A DNA stretch of 57,088 bases, from NCBI GenBank assembly GCA_029263115.1, contig JAJCYC010000019.1, forward strand, positions 1 to 57,088, read 5' to 3'. Numbering within the stretch: the stretch's first letter is position 1; each line of letters begins with the position of its first letter. The notes beneath the pieces were generated by a model. The model had not been told where the DNA came from, ran no database searches, and was given only the letters and a program-made list of their open reading frames with translations. Positions 17,592-26,331 of this stretch are shown here, piece after piece. Both the position numbers and the translations under genes were made by a program. The stretch comes from Pseudonocardia sp. (GTDB lineage Bacteria; Actinomycetota; Actinomycetes; Mycobacteriales; Pseudonocardiaceae).

Positions 17592-18077
17592 CTACGCGGG
17601 GTCGTTCAGCGGCGGTCCGATGATCTGGACGTGATGTGCAGCCGCGATCCGCACCAGTGCCTCGGTGTCCGGGGCGGTCGGTGTGGGCAGGCCGGGGGCC
17701 GAGGCCGGTTCGCCGGCTTCCCGGACGAAGTCCTCGAACCCGGCCGGGCTGGTCAGCAGCAGGAAGTGGGCCTCCTCGGAGTCGACCCGAAAGCGATGGT
17801 CGACGTTGCGCGGGCCGAAGACGAATCCTCCGTCGGTAACCGTGTGCTGTTCGCCGGCGTATTCGATCGTGAGCCGACCATTGAGCACGTAGAACATCTC
17901 ATCGGCGTCGTCGTGCACGTGCAGTGGGGCTCCGTGCCCGCGCGGTGCATGGAACTCAGCGAGGAAAAGCCCGCCGCCATTCTCCGAACGGGTCGTCTTA
18001 TAGGTGGCGCGGGCACCGAGGAACCAATGTGCCTCGCCTTGTCCCGCGTCCAGCACGTATCCGCCCGGATCGGTCAC
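17592..18077 (-). CDS. Cupin-domain protein
   Basis: The 161-residue protein is a single cupin barrel. Motif 1 reads GAPLHVHDDADEMFYVLNGRL, with two His and a Glu as metal ligands, and motif 2 is FGPRNVDHRF with the third His. Related proteins are quercetin dioxygenase-like or sensor cupins, so the substrate is unknown. GTG at 18077 is chosen because GGGAGG stands 6 nt upstream; the TTG at 18083 would overlap that site. Confidence 0.85.
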   Translation of the reverse strand: MTDPGGYVLDAGQGEAHWFLGARATYKTTRSENGGGLFLAEFHAPRGHGAPLHVHDDADEMFYVLNGRLTIEYAGEQHTVTDGGFVFGPRNVDHRFRVDSEEAHFLLLTSPAGFEDFVREAGEPASAPGLPTPTAPDTEALVRIAAAHHVQIIGPPLNDPA

Positions 18078-18212
18078 GAGCAACCTCCCTGATGACGGCG
18101 GGGCGTGTCCGGCCGCGCGACCATGATCACGATACGAATCATCTCCTTGCGAAGCAAGGGCACCGGCGTGTCGAGGCCCGCGCTCACCACCTCAGCAGGC
18201 CCAGGAGAGTGG

Positions 18213-18612
18213 AGCGGACGAGTTGGCCTGTAAGCCGGATCCTGTTCCCGGGCGTCTTGCGACGGTCCCGATCGGTGGCCATCCATCTCGACCCGTCGTC
18301 GCCGACGGGTTCTGTGCGGTCTACCCGCAGGCATCGGACGGGCCGCCCTCGAACGCCTGCTGTCTGACCTTGCTCCGGGTGGGGTTTACCGAGCCACCCC
18401 GGTCACCCGGGGTGCTGGTGGTCTCTTACACCACCGTTTCACCCTTACCCCGCGCACTGCTGTGTGCGGGGCGGTCTGTTTTCTGTGGCACTGTCCCGCG
18501 GGTCGCCCCGGGTTGCCGTTGACAACCACCCTGCCCTGCGGAGTCCGGACTTTCCTCGGCGACCCGTGCCGGAGCACGCATCGACGCGGCCACCCGGCCA
18601 ACTCGTCCGCGG
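18213..18612 (-). ncRNA. rnpB: RNase P RNA, class A
   Basis: Read on the minus strand, the region begins near GGACGAGTTGGCCG and contains the conserved GAGGAAAGTCCGGACTCC core, a GGGTAAGGGTGAAACGGTG segment, the AGACCGCACAGAACC-like block and the 3' end GGCTTACAGGCCAACTCGTCC that pairs with the 5' end (P1). These are diagnostic of bacterial class A RNase P RNA, the ribozyme that trims tRNA 5' leaders. A TATACT hexamer at 18617-18622 on the minus strand is the likely -10 element. The ends are accurate to a few bases. Confidence 0.95.
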
Positions 18613-18702
18613 GAGCAGTATAGGGATGGCCGACGACCGCTGCGGGCGGCGCCGACTGACAGGTGAGGTGAGCCGACGGGACTGCCGGCGTATCCTGCCG
18701 CC

Positions 18703-18768
18703 ATGACCCACGGCGCGGTGGACGAGTTGCTCCCCGAGGCCGTCGCCCGGTCCACCTGTCCCGAGTGA
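18703..18768 (+). CDS. Possible 21-residue leader peptide before tauE
   Basis: An ATG lies 6 nt after a TATCCT -10-like hexamer, the leaderless layout found at other genes here. The frame (MTHGAVDELLPEA, then VARSTCPE) ends in TGA overlapping the GTG of the tauE remnant. With one Cys it could be a relic of an attenuating leader. The evidence is weak. Confidence 0.3.
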   Translation: MTHGAVDELLPEAVARSTCPE

Positions 18769-19329
18769 ACCACCTCTCCCTCGGCCAGCTTGCGTTCCTG
18801 CTGGTGGCCGGGTTGCTGTCCGGCGCGGTGAACGCGGTGGCCGGCGGCGGATCGCTGCTGGTGTTCCCGGCGCTGCTGGCGGTCGGCATGCCCCCGCTCG
18901 CGGCGAACGTCACCAACTCGGTGGTCCAGTGGCCCGGGTACGCCGGGATCGTGCTCGGTGTGCGCGCCGACCTGCGTGGGCAGCGTGCCCGGGTGTTGAG
19001 CTCCGTCGGGGTCGTTGCCGCGGGTTCGGCGGCGGGCTGCGCGCTGCTGTTGCTGCTGCCCGGCGCGGTGTTCGACACGGTGGTCCCCACGCTGGTCCTG
19101 GCGGCCAGTGCGTTGCTGGCGCTGGGCCCCGGCTCAAGCGTTGGATCGGTGAGCCCGAACCGGACGCTCCCGACCGCCGCGCCGCCCTGTTGCCGGCGAT
19201 CTTCTTCGCCGCGGTCTACGGCGGGTACTTCGGCGGAGCGCTGGGCGTGATCCTGATCGCGGTGCTGTCGCTGTGCACGCACGACCGGCTGGTCCGGCTG
19301 AACGCGAAGCGCTTGTCCAGCCTCCAGCG
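18765..19329 (+). pseudogene. TauE/SafE-family sulfite exporter, frameshifted and truncated
   Basis: The frame starts as a typical TauE/SafE membrane permease (LLSGAVNAVAGGGSLLVFPA, then LAANVTNSVVQWPGYAG). Near 19127-19131 it loses one base in a C-run: the +0 frame becomes Ser/Arg-rich nonsense, while the shifted frame continues the family (WIGEPEPDAPDRRAALLPA, IFFAAVYGGYFGGALG, LSLCTHDRLVRLNA). The last third of the usual ~250-residue protein is missing; the sequence runs straight into the 3' end of the convergent phosphatase gene. Both lesions mean the gene is dead. Confidence 0.75.
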
Positions 19330-20025
19330 CTACGGCGCACTCACCGGCGCGAAGCGCATATTGACCAGCCGCACCGAGGCGCCGCCGTCCGGGTAGAACT
19401 CCGCCACCGACAGCGAAGCCAGATCCAGGTGCAGGCGAAAGAGCAGCGACGGGCCGGCGTCCAGCGCCGTGCGCAGCAGCATCTTGATCGGTGTCACGTG
19501 GCTGACCAGCAGGATCGTCCGCCCCGGATGGGCAGCCAGCAGCTCGTCGCGCAGCGCCGCCACCCGCATGCCGACCTCCGAGAAGCTCTCCCCGCCCGGC
19601 GCGGACACGGTCTCGTCGCCGAGCCAACGGCGGTGCAGCTCGGGGTCGCGCCCCCGGGCCTCGGCGAAGGTCAGCCCGTCCCAGTCGCCGAAGTCGGTCT
19701 CCAGCAGCCCGTCGTGCGGCTCGACCGGAAGGCCGAGCGCCGCGGCGACCGGCCCCGCCGTCTGCCTCGCGCGGCGCAGCGGGGAGCACAGCGCGACCTC
19801 GACTCCGCCGGCCTCCTCCACGGAGGCGATGGCGGCGGCGACCCCGGCGGCCTGGTCACGTCCGAGGTCGGTCAGCTCGAGGTCACCGCGCCCGGAGTAG
19901 CGCCGTTGGGCGGACATCGCTGTCTGTCCGTGGCGCAGCAGCAGCAACCGGGTGGGCCGGCCGACCTGACCGGTCCAGCTCGACGAGGCCGGCGCCCGGC
20001 CCGCCGGGTCCTGAGCCAGGCTCAC
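19330..20025 (-). CDS. Histidine-phosphatase (acid phosphatase half of the RNase H/phosphatase pair)
   Basis: The 231-residue phosphoglycerate-mutase-like phosphatase has LLLLRHGQT with the catalytic His, RRYSGRGDLELTDLG, LCSPLRRARQT, ETDFGDWDGLTFAE and VSHVTPIK. In mycobacteria this domain is the C-terminal half of one bifunctional protein (Rv2228c) that begins with RNase H and has alpha-ribazole phosphatase (CobC-phosphatase) activity in B12 synthesis. Here it starts at a GTG that overlaps the RNase H stop by 4 bp, so the two halves are separate but probably coupled. The neighbouring cobC and cobD support a B12 role. Confidence 0.85.
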   Translation of the reverse strand: MSLAQDPAGRAPASSSWTGQVGRPTRLLLLRHGQTAMSAQRRYSGRGDLELTDLGRDQAAGVAAAIASVEEAGGVEVALCSPLRRARQTAGPVAAALGLPVEPHDGLLETDFGDWDGLTFAEARGRDPELHRRWLGDETVSAPGGESFSEVGMRVAALRDELLAAHPGRTILLVSHVTPIKMLLRTALDAGPSLLFRLHLDLASLSVAEFYPDGGASVRLVNMRFAPVSAP

Positions 20026-20432
20026 CGAGCGGCCTGGGTGTCCATCGCCTGGTTGGCCAGCCGGTCGGCGCGGGTGTTGCTCGCGCGGGGAATCCAACCG
20101 AACCGCACCGAGTCGAGCTGGCGGACCAGGCCGGCCGCCTCCGAGGCCAACGGCTGCATCGCCGGGTGTTTGATCTTCCACCGCCCGGACATCTGCTCGA
20201 CGACCAACTTGGAGTCCATCCGGACCTCCACATCGGTGCCGCCCAGCTCGATCGCCGCCCGCAGCCCGGCGATCAGGCCGCGGTACTCGGCGACGTTGTT
20301 GGTCGCCACCCCTATGCCGTCGTAGGCCTCGGCGAGCACCTCGCCGCTCTGCGCGTCCAGCACCACCGCGCCGTAGCCGGCCGGGCCCGGGTTGCCACGC
20401 GATCCGCCGTCGGCCTCCACCACGACCTTCAC
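20022..20432 (-). CDS. Ribonuclease HI-like protein
   Basis: The 136-residue RNase H domain degrades RNA in RNA-DNA hybrids. Active-site segments are VVVEADGGSRGNPG (first Asp), NNVAEYRGLIAGL (Glu), VRMDSKLVVEQM (Asp) and the C-terminal RASNTRADRLAN (last Asp). It ends right after ANQAMDTQAAR, where the mycobacterial fused protein continues into the phosphatase. The GTG start at 20432 overlaps the zinc-ribbon gene's stop by 4 bp, placing it third in a tight operon with Nif3 and cobC. Confidence 0.88.
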   Translation of the reverse strand: MKVVVEADGGSRGNPGPAGYGAVVLDAQSGEVLAEAYDGIGVATNNVAEYRGLIAGLRAAIELGGTDVEVRMDSKLVVEQMSGRWKIKHPAMQPLASEAAGLVRQLDSVRFGWIPRASNTRADRLANQAMDTQAAR

Positions 20433-21166
20433 AGGCCGGACTCCGGGGTACGCACCATGATCACTCCACATTCCTCGTGCCGGAGCACCGTGTCGGACGC
20501 AGCGGCCTTCACCGAGCTGAGCTCGGAGGTGTCCAGTTCCAGGCGGCAGGCCCCGCAGCGGCGGGCCCGCACCGCCGCCGCGCCGGTGCCGTTCTGCTCA
20601 CGCAGTTTGTCGTAGAGGCCGAGCAGGTCGGCCGGCAACCCGGCCACGATCGACTGCCGGTCGCGGCGGCGGCCGGCCTCGGCGGCGGCCAGATCGGCCA
20701 GGATGGTGTCGCGGCGGGCGGTGGCATCGGCGAGCGACTGCTCGGCGGCGGCCAGCTCCACCCGCGCGTTGTCCAGGTTGGCCCCGGTGGCCTCGCGCTG
20801 CTCCATCACCTCCAGCAGCTCGTCCTCCAGCACCCCCTGCCGCCGGGCCAGCGTCTCCAGCTCGTGCTGCAGGTCGACGGCCTGCTTCGCGGACACCGAG
20901 CCACCGGCGAGCAGCCCCTGGTCCCGGTCGGCCCGGGCACGCACGCCCTCCACGTCGCGCTCCAGGCGCGCGATGTCGCGGTCCAGGTCGGCGGCGGCGG
21001 TCTCCACGGACACCACCGCGTCGCGGCGCTGGCGGACCGCCTGGTCCGCGTCGGTGATCTCGGCCAGCTCCGGCATGGTGCGCCGGCGGTGCGCGACCCG
21101 GTTCAGCTCGATGTCGACCTCGGCGAGCTGCAGCAGCCGTTGCTGCGCGGCGGGTTCGGCGATCAC
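20429..21166 (-). CDS. Coiled-coil protein with C4-type zinc ribbon (Rv2229c-like)
   Basis: This is a 245-residue protein of unknown function. Residues 10-190 are a long antiparallel coiled coil rich in Arg, Glu and Ala. The C-terminus carries the zinc ribbon: RRCGACRLEL supplies one Cys pair and LRHEECGVIMVR the second half, where the family's first Cys is replaced by His, still a possible zinc ligand. It sits between Nif3 and RNase H as in mycobacteria, with a 3-bp gap upstream and a 4-bp overlap downstream. Confidence 0.85.
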   Translation of the reverse strand: MIAEPAAQQRLLQLAEVDIELNRVAHRRRTMPELAEITDADQAVRQRRDAVVSVETAAADLDRDIARLERDVEGVRARADRDQGLLAGGSVSAKQAVDLQHELETLARRQGVLEDELLEVMEQREATGANLDNARVELAAAEQSLADATARRDTILADLAAAEAGRRRDRQSIVAGLPADLLGLYDKLREQNGTGAAAVRARRCGACRLELDTSELSSVKAAASDTVLRHEECGVIMVRTPESGL

Positions 21167-21169
21167 TGC

Positions 21170-22330
21170 TCAGGTCCCTTCAGGGGATGCGGCCGCCACA
21201 CTCCAGGGATCGGTGCGCCGCCACGACACGGAAACGTCGACCGTACTCCCGAGCCCGGTCGAGATCACGGAGGCGGCCTGCGCGCACCAGGGGTGTTCCG
21301 ACGCCCAGTGCGCCACATCGACCAGGGCAGGGGTGGGTCGGCCGGGCACGGAACCGGCGAGCAGGTGCTCACTGGCGGGATGGTGGCGCAGGTCGGCGGT
21401 GAGGTAGGCGTCCACCCCGGCCGCCACGGCCGCGCCGAGCGCGGAGTCGCCGGCTCCCCCGCACACCGCGACCCGGGCGATCCGGCGCTCGGGGCTGCCG
21501 GCCGCCCGCACCCCCCACGCGGTGGCCGGCAACGCCGCCGCGGCCCGCCGGGTGAACTCGGCCAGGGTCTGCGGCGCGGACAGCTCGCCGATCCGACCGA
21601 GGCCGGCGCGGCCGGGGATCTCGGCCAACTCCAGCAGGTCGAACGCGGGTTCCTCGTAGGGGTGCACCGCGCGCAGCGCCTGCACCACGGCCCGGCGCCG
21701 GCCACGCGGCAGCACCAGTTCCAGCCGGGTCTCGGCCACCCGTTCCAGCTCACCGACCCGCCCGATCGCCGGTCTGGCGCCGTCGTGCGGCAGGAACTGG
21801 CCAGTCCCCTCGGTGCTCCAACAACAGTGGCTGTAGTCGCCGATCCGGCCGGCGCCCGCGGCTGCCAGCGCGTCCAGCACCCGGGCGGCCGGCTCACCGG
21901 TCGGGACGAAGGTGACGATCTTGTCCAGCGGCTCGGCGCCGCGCGGCTGCAACGGCCCGGTGACGGTCAGGCCCAGCGCAGCGGCCAGGGCGTCGGACAC
22001 CCCGGGGTCGGCGGAGTCGGCGTTGGTGTGCGCGGTGAACAGCCCCACCCCGGCCCGGATCAGCCGGTGCACCAGCCGCCCCTTCGGCTGGTCGGCGGGC
22101 ACCCCGTGCACCCCGCGCAGCAGCAGGGGGTGGTGGGTGACCAGCAGCTGAGCGCCGGCCTGCACAGCTTCCTCGACGGTCTCCGGGACCGGGTCGACGG
22201 CGACCAGCACCCGGCTCACCGGCTCGTCCGGGTCACCGCAGACCAGGCCGACCGCGTCCCACGACTCGGCCAGCGCCGGCGGGTACGCGGCCTCCAGTAC
22301 CGCCAGGACGTCGGCTAGCCTGGCGCTCAC
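21170..22330 (-). CDS. Nif3-like dinuclear metal centre protein
   Basis: The 386-residue protein of the NIF3/YqfO family forms a toroidal hexamer with two metals per subunit; its reaction is not settled (GTP cyclohydrolase-I-like folding is known). The motifs are [52 protein letters not shown] and the C-terminal [20 protein letters not shown] and [10 protein letters not shown]. An inserted middle domain (about 120-230) carries [10 protein letters not shown], as in YqfO. The GTG start overlaps the cobC stop by 4 bp. Confidence 0.9.
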   Translation of the reverse strand: MSARLADVLAVLEAAYPPALAESWDAVGLVCGDPDEPVSRVLVAVDPVPETVEEAVQAGAQLLVTHHPLLLRGVHGVPADQPKGRLVHRLIRAGVGLFTAHTNADSADPGVSDALAAALGLTVTGPLQPRGAEPLDKIVTFVPTGEPAARVLDALAAAGAGRIGDYSHCCWSTEGTGQFLPHDGARPAIGRVGELERVAETRLELVLPRGRRRAVVQALRAVHPYEEPAFDLLELAEIPGRAGLGRIGELSAPQTLAEFTRRAAAALPATAWGVRAAGSPERRIARVAVCGGAGDSALGAAVAAGVDAYLTADLRHHPASEHLLAGSVPGRPTPALVDVAHWASEHPWCAQAASVISTGLGSTVDVSVSWRRTDPWSVAAASPEGT

Positions 22331-23400
22331 CGGTGCACCCCCGCCTGCGCGGCGGGCACGCCCCGCTGCAGCACCGCCCGTAGAGCCTCGACCAGCACCC
22401 GCGCCTGTTCCGGTGGACGGACCGCGACCCGCAGGTGGTCGGCGGTCAGCCCGGGGAAGGTGTCCGCCCGGCGCACCGCGATGCCCCGCGCCCGCAGCGC
22501 GGCCCGCACGCCCGGTCCGTCGGCCACCCGCAACAGCAGGAACGGCGCGGCCGCCGGCTGCTGCACCTCGACGGCCGGCAGTCCCCGCAGCGCCTCGACC
22601 AGCCATCGGCGGTGGTGGACCAGTTCCGCCGCGCCGGCCGCCGCCTCGGCGACCGCCGCCGGCGCGCAGCAAGCCGCGACCGCCTCCAGCGCGAGCGTGT
22701 TCACCGGCCAGGGCGGGCGCGGGCGGGCCAGCCGGACCAGCAGTCGCGGTGCGCCGAGGGCGTACCCGGCACGCAGCCCGGGCAGCGCCCAGGTCTTGGT
22801 GAGGCTGCGCAGCACCAGCAGGCCCTCGGTGGTGTCGTCGGCGGCGAGCGACTCCGGTTCGTCCGGCAGCGTGTCGGCGAACGCCTCGTCCACCACCAGC
22901 ACCCGCCCGGGCCGGGCCAGCGCACGCACGGCGGCCCGGGGGTGCAGCACCGACGTCGGGTTCGTCGGGTTGCCCAGCACCACCAGGTCGGCGGCCTCGG
23001 GGATCGCGGCCGGGTGCAGCCGGTGGCCGTCGGCCGCGTCGGTGAGCACCCGGTGCACCGGCACCCCCGCCGTACGCAGCGCCACCTCCGGCTCGGTGAA
23101 CCCGGGATGCACGACCACCGCCAGCGCCGGTTGCAGAGCCGGGAGCAGCGCGAACCCCTCGGCCGCCCCGGCCAGCACCAGCACCTGCTCGGGCGTCCGG
23201 TGGTGCCGGGTGGCCGCCGCCGTGCGCGCGGCCAGATCGTCGTCCACCGAGGGGTACCGTCCGAGCCGGTCGAGCGCCGCGAGGAGCCGCTCGCGCAGCC
23301 AACGGGGCGGCCCGTCGCCGCGCACGTTCACCGCGAAGTCGAGCAGCCCGCGCTCCGCGTCGACGTCGCCGTGGTGGCGCAGGGACGATTCAGCATCCAT
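22327..23400 (-). CDS. cobC: Threonine-phosphate decarboxylase-like PLP aminotransferase (cobC/cobD type)
   Basis: The 357-residue fold-type I PLP enzyme is related to histidinol-phosphate aminotransferase. It has [17 protein letters not shown] at the N-terminus, [35 protein letters not shown] (cofactor Asp) and [15 protein letters not shown] with the Schiff-base Lys. The Rv2231c position beside Nif3 and its pairing with cobD point to cobalamin lower-loop synthesis (aminopropanol or its phosphate). The ATG at 23400 is the first conserved residue of the family. Confidence 0.85.
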   Translation of the reverse strand: MDAESSLRHHGDVDAERGLLDFAVNVRGDGPPRWLRERLLAALDRLGRYPSVDDDLAARTAAATRHHRTPEQVLVLAGAAEGFALLPALQPALAVVVHPGFTEPEVALRTAGVPVHRVLTDAADGHRLHPAAIPEAADLVVLGNPTNPTSVLHPRAAVRALARPGRVLVVDEAFADTLPDEPESLAADDTTEGLLVLRSLTKTWALPGLRAGYALGAPRLLVRLARPRPPWPVNTLALEAVAACCAPAAVAEAAAGAAELVHHRRWLVEALRGLPAVEVQQPAAAPFLLLRVADGPGVRAALRARGIAVRRADTFPGLTADHLRVAVRPPEQARVLVEALRAVLQRGVPAAQAGVHR

Positions 23401-23692
23401 GAGCCACACGGTAGGTCCCGCCGGGTCCGACCGACCGGCCGGACGTACCGGCAGGTCCGGCCGGACTCCCCGGCGCGGCCGGCCGGCAGGACGGACCGGC
23501 GCGCCGCTCAGCGCAGCGGCTTCGTCGTCGCACACTGCCCAGAACCCTCGCGAATTCCTGAACCACGCGCCGGGCTGCACGAGCAGTGCTCACCTCGGAC
23601 AGCCGCAGGCACCGATTGTCCGCGGATCCAGGTCCTTTCTCGCGCGCCGATCAACCGTCACGCGTCTGTCCCCCCACGATGAAGGACCACCG

Positions 23693-23911
23693 ATGACCAT
23701 GGAGTACAGCAAGAGCAGCTACTCCAGCCTGGAATGCGTCGAAGTTGCCTCCCACCCCGACGGGGCGATCTCGGTTCGGAGCACGCTCGCGCAGGACGGG
23801 CCGACGCTGGAGTTCACCGCCGACGAATGGGCCGCCTTCGCCGCCGGGATGAAGTCGGGAGTGTTCGACTTCGGGCTGGACATCGACACGCTGCTGACCC
23901 GGTCTCGCTGA
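23693..23911 (+). CDS. DUF397 protein
   Basis: This small 72-residue actinobacterial protein (KSSYSSLECVEVA, then ISVRSTLAQDG, then FTADEWAAFAAGMKSGVFDF) has all the hallmarks of DUF397. Members usually sit beside an XRE-family HTH regulator as developmental or toxin-antitoxin-like pairs; no such regulator is here, so this copy is an orphan. AAGGA precedes the ATG. Confidence 0.9.
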   Translation: MTMEYSKSSYSSLECVEVASHPDGAISVRSTLAQDGPTLEFTADEWAAFAAGMKSGVFDFGLDIDTLLTRSR

Positions 23912-23945
23912 GCGTCGTCCCACCCTGCTCGGCCAGACTGGGCGG

Positions 23946-24443
23946 GTGGAACCGGCACTCTGCGTGGTCTTCGTCTGCTCCGGCAATATTTGCCGCTCCC
24001 CGATCGCAGAGAAGGTGTACGCCACCGAGCTGGTCCGGGCCGGACTGGCCGGCCGGGTAGGGGTGAGCAGCGCCGGAACCGGCCCCTGGCATGCCGGTGA
24101 GCCGGCGGATCCGCGCGCGGCCGAGGTGCTGCGCCGCCACGGCTACCCGCATGCACACACCGCCCGACAGGTCAACAGCCAGCACCTGGAGGCCGACCTG
24201 CTGGTCGTCGCCGGGGCCGACCACGTCGCCGCGCTGACCCGGATACTCGGCCGGGCAGACGCGGCCGAACGGGTGCGGCTGCAGCGCTCGTTCGACCCGG
24301 CCGCCGACCCGGGCGCCGAGGTGCCCGACCCGTACTACGGCGGTGACCGGGGATTCGACGACGTCCTGGCGATGATCGAGGCGACCATGCCCGGTCTGCT
24401 GGCCTGGACCCGGGTGCGGCTCGGTGAGACCGACCCCGGCTGA
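23946..24443 (+). CDS. ptpA: Low-molecular-weight protein-tyrosine phosphatase
   Basis: The 165-residue phosphatase has the P-loop VCSGNICRS (Cys11, Arg17) and the general-acid loop PDPYYGG. It corresponds in position to M. tuberculosis PtpA (Rv2234), upstream of SURF1; the HAD-type kinase/phosphatase PtkA that precedes ptpA there is absent. The family dephosphorylates tyrosine on cytoplasmic or secreted targets. A CAGACT hexamer stands shortly before the GTG start and there is no ribosome site, so the mRNA may be leaderless. Confidence 0.92.
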   Translation: MEPALCVVFVCSGNICRSPIAEKVYATELVRAGLAGRVGVSSAGTGPWHAGEPADPRAAEVLRRHGYPHAHTARQVNSQHLEADLLVVAGADHVAALTRILGRADAAERVRLQRSFDPAADPGAEVPDPYYGGDRGFDDVLAMIEATMPGLLAWTRVRLGETDPG

Positions 24444-24561
24444 GGTCGCCCGGCGGCTGACCGGCCTGGACGTCCACGTGGTGCTGTTCGGGGCCGGCTC
24501 CGCCGCCCGGGCGGTCGACGCCGCCCGCTCGACGCGCGCGGCCGCGCAGCGCATAACGTAG
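24424..24561 (+). CDS. Possible small protein (45 residues) overlapping the ptpA 3' end
   Basis: A GTG at 24424 inside ptpA opens a frame with strong third-position GC bias (PTPAEVARRLTGLDVHVVLF, then GAGSAARAVDAARSTRA) that ends 4 nt before the SURF1 start. It could be translated by coupling from ptpA. No family is recognised, so it is a candidate only. Confidence 0.35.
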   Translation: MRPTPAEVARRLTGLDVHVVLFGAGSAARAVDAARSTRAAAQRIT

Positions 24562-24565
24562 GAGC

Positions 24566-25375
24566 GTGCGTTTCCTGTTCAAGCCGGGCTGGCTGGCGTT
24601 CATCGCATTGGTGATCGGGTTCTCGGTCGCCTGCTACACGCTGCTGGCGCCCTGGCAGTTCCGGCGCAACGCCGAGCGCGAACAGGACAACGCGGCGATC
24701 GCCGCCTCGGTGGCCACCCCACCCGCGGCGCTGGCCCAGCTGATCCCGACCGGCGCCGGACCCACCCAGGCGGTGGAGTGGCGACGGGCGGTGGTCCGCG
24801 GCCGTTACGTCGAGGGCGCCGAGGTGGTGGTGCGGCTGCGCTCGGTGGCCACCCGCCCGGCCTACGAGGTGCTGGCCGCCTTCCGCACCGACGACGGACG
24901 CACGATCGCGGTGAACCGGGGCTACCTGCGCCCCGGGCCGGACAACCGGGTAGCCGGCTATCCCCCGCCCCCGGACGGCGACGTGCAGCTCACCGGCCGG
25001 ATCCGGCTGGACGAGAACGACCCCGGGCAGCGGCCCCCGCTGGTGGATGGCGGGGTCCGGCAGGTGTACGCGTCCGACAGCCGCCAGCTCGCGGCGGTCA
25101 CCGGCCAACCAGTGGCTGCGGGGTACCTGGCGCTGCTGGACGCCCAACCCGGTGTGCTCACCGAGGTGCCGCTGCCCGACACCGACGCCGGCCCGTTCTG
25201 GTCCTATGCCTGGCAGTGGCTCACCTTCGGCGCGATGGCGCTGTTCGGGCTGGTCTACTTCATCCGGCTGGAACTGCTGCAACGTCGTGGTGGCGGCCCG
25301 GCGCCGGACGACGACCACGTCCAGGCGGACCCGCTCGCGCAGCGCTACGGCAGCACCGGCGCCCGGCGGGCCTGA
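24566..25375 (+). CDS. SURF1-family cytochrome oxidase biogenesis protein
   Basis: The 269-residue protein has the SURF1 layout: an N-terminal helix (PGWLAFIALVIGFSVACYTL) ending in LLAPWQFRRNAER, an extracytoplasmic domain with TIAVNRGYLRPG, and a C-terminal helix (SYAWQWLTFGAMALFGLVYF). SURF1 helps insert heme into the aa3 oxidase. TAACGT stands 6 nt before the GTG and overlaps a GGAG site. Its 3' end overlaps the convergent cobD tail by 31 bp. Confidence 0.93.
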   Translation: MRFLFKPGWLAFIALVIGFSVACYTLLAPWQFRRNAEREQDNAAIAASVATPPAALAQLIPTGAGPTQAVEWRRAVVRGRYVEGAEVVVRLRSVATRPAYEVLAAFRTDDGRTIAVNRGYLRPGPDNRVAGYPPPPDGDVQLTGRIRLDENDPGQRPPLVDGGVRQVYASDSRQLAAVTGQPVAAGYLALLDAQPGVLTEVPLPDTDAGPFWSYAWQWLTFGAMALFGLVYFIRLELLQRRGGGPAPDDDHVQADPLAQRYGSTGARRA

Positions 25376-26331
25376 GCCCGGCCCAGGGCCAGGGCGAGCG
25401 CGGCGGTCAGCCCCACCGTCGCCCAGCTCAGCGACCGCGACAGCCTGGCCGTCCGGCGCAGATCCGCGGCGGTCGGCACGCGCCCGTCACCGCCGAGCAC
25501 CGGACGGTCCTCGACCGCGTGCGGGTACACCGTGCGACCGCCGAGCCGGATGCCGAGCGCACCCGCCGCGGCCGCCTCGACCGGGCCGGCGTTCGGGCTG
25601 GGGTGGGCGTGGGCATCCCGGCGCCAGGCCCGCCAGGCGTCTCCGGGGCTGCCGCCCAGGGGCCGCGCCAGCGCCACTGTCAACCCGGCGGTGACCCGGG
25701 CGGGCGCCAGGTTGAGCAGGTCGTCGCAGCGGGCGGCGGCCCAGCCGAAGTTGCGGTAGCGCGGGCAGCGGTGGCCCACCATCGCGTCCAGGGTGTTGAC
25801 CGCGCGGTAGCCGAGCAGACCGGGCACCCCGGCCACCGCGCCCCAGAACAGCGGCCCGACGACTGCGTCCGAGGTGTTCTCCGCGATCGACTCGCACCCC
25901 GCGCGGGCCATTCCGACCGCGTCCAGCACCGACGGGTCGCGACCGCACAGGTGCGGGATGCGGTCCCGGGCGGCCGGCAGATCGCCGGCGTCGAGCGAAT
26001 CGGCCAGGGCGGTGGCCTCCCGGGCGAGCGACGAGCCGCCCAGTACCGCCCAGGTCGCCACCGCCACGGCCGCCGCCCGGCCGCATTCCCGGCCGACCCC
26101 GGGCCGACCAGTCGCACGGGGGCCTACCAGCGCGGTGACACCGACGACCGGGCCCGCGGTGAGCACCAGGTGGGCCACACCGGCGACCCGGGAGTCGGCG
26201 TAGCACACCCGCTCGCACCAGGCCACCCACCGGCCGAAGCCGGCCACCGGGTGCCAGCGGGCCGGGTCGCCGAGCGCGGCGTCCAGACCGGCGCCCAGCA
26301 GCAGGCCGAGCGCGCGGGCCCGACCGCTCAG
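25345..26331 (-). CDS. cobD: Adenosylcobinamide-phosphate synthase (CobD/CbiB), probable CTG start
   Basis: This membrane enzyme joins aminopropanol (or its phosphate) to adenosylcobyric acid. The family sequence is RALGLLLGAGLDAALGDPAR, then WHPVAGFGRWVAW, then CESIAENTSDAVVGPLFWGA and VNTLDAMVGHR, NAGPVEAAAAGALGIRLGG. The conserved N-terminus has no ATG, GTG or TTG ahead of it after the in-frame stop. The only plausible start is a CTG at 26331, which overlaps the upstream stop as CTGA, exactly like the GTGA overlaps elsewhere. A GTG at 26247 would remove conserved residues. With CTG the protein has 328 residues, the normal size. Confidence 0.88.
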   Translation of the reverse strand: MSGRARALGLLLGAGLDAALGDPARWHPVAGFGRWVAWCERVCYADSRVAGVAHLVLTAGPVVGVTALVGPRATGRPGVGRECGRAAAVAVATWAVLGGSSLAREATALADSLDAGDLPAARDRIPHLCGRDPSVLDAVGMARAGCESIAENTSDAVVGPLFWGAVAGVPGLLGYRAVNTLDAMVGHRCPRYRNFGWAAARCDDLLNLAPARVTAGLTVALARPLGGSPGDAWRAWRRDAHAHPSPNAGPVEAAAAGALGIRLGGRTVYPHAVEDRPVLGGDGRVPTAADLRRTARLSRSLSWATVGLTAALALALGRAQARRAPVLP

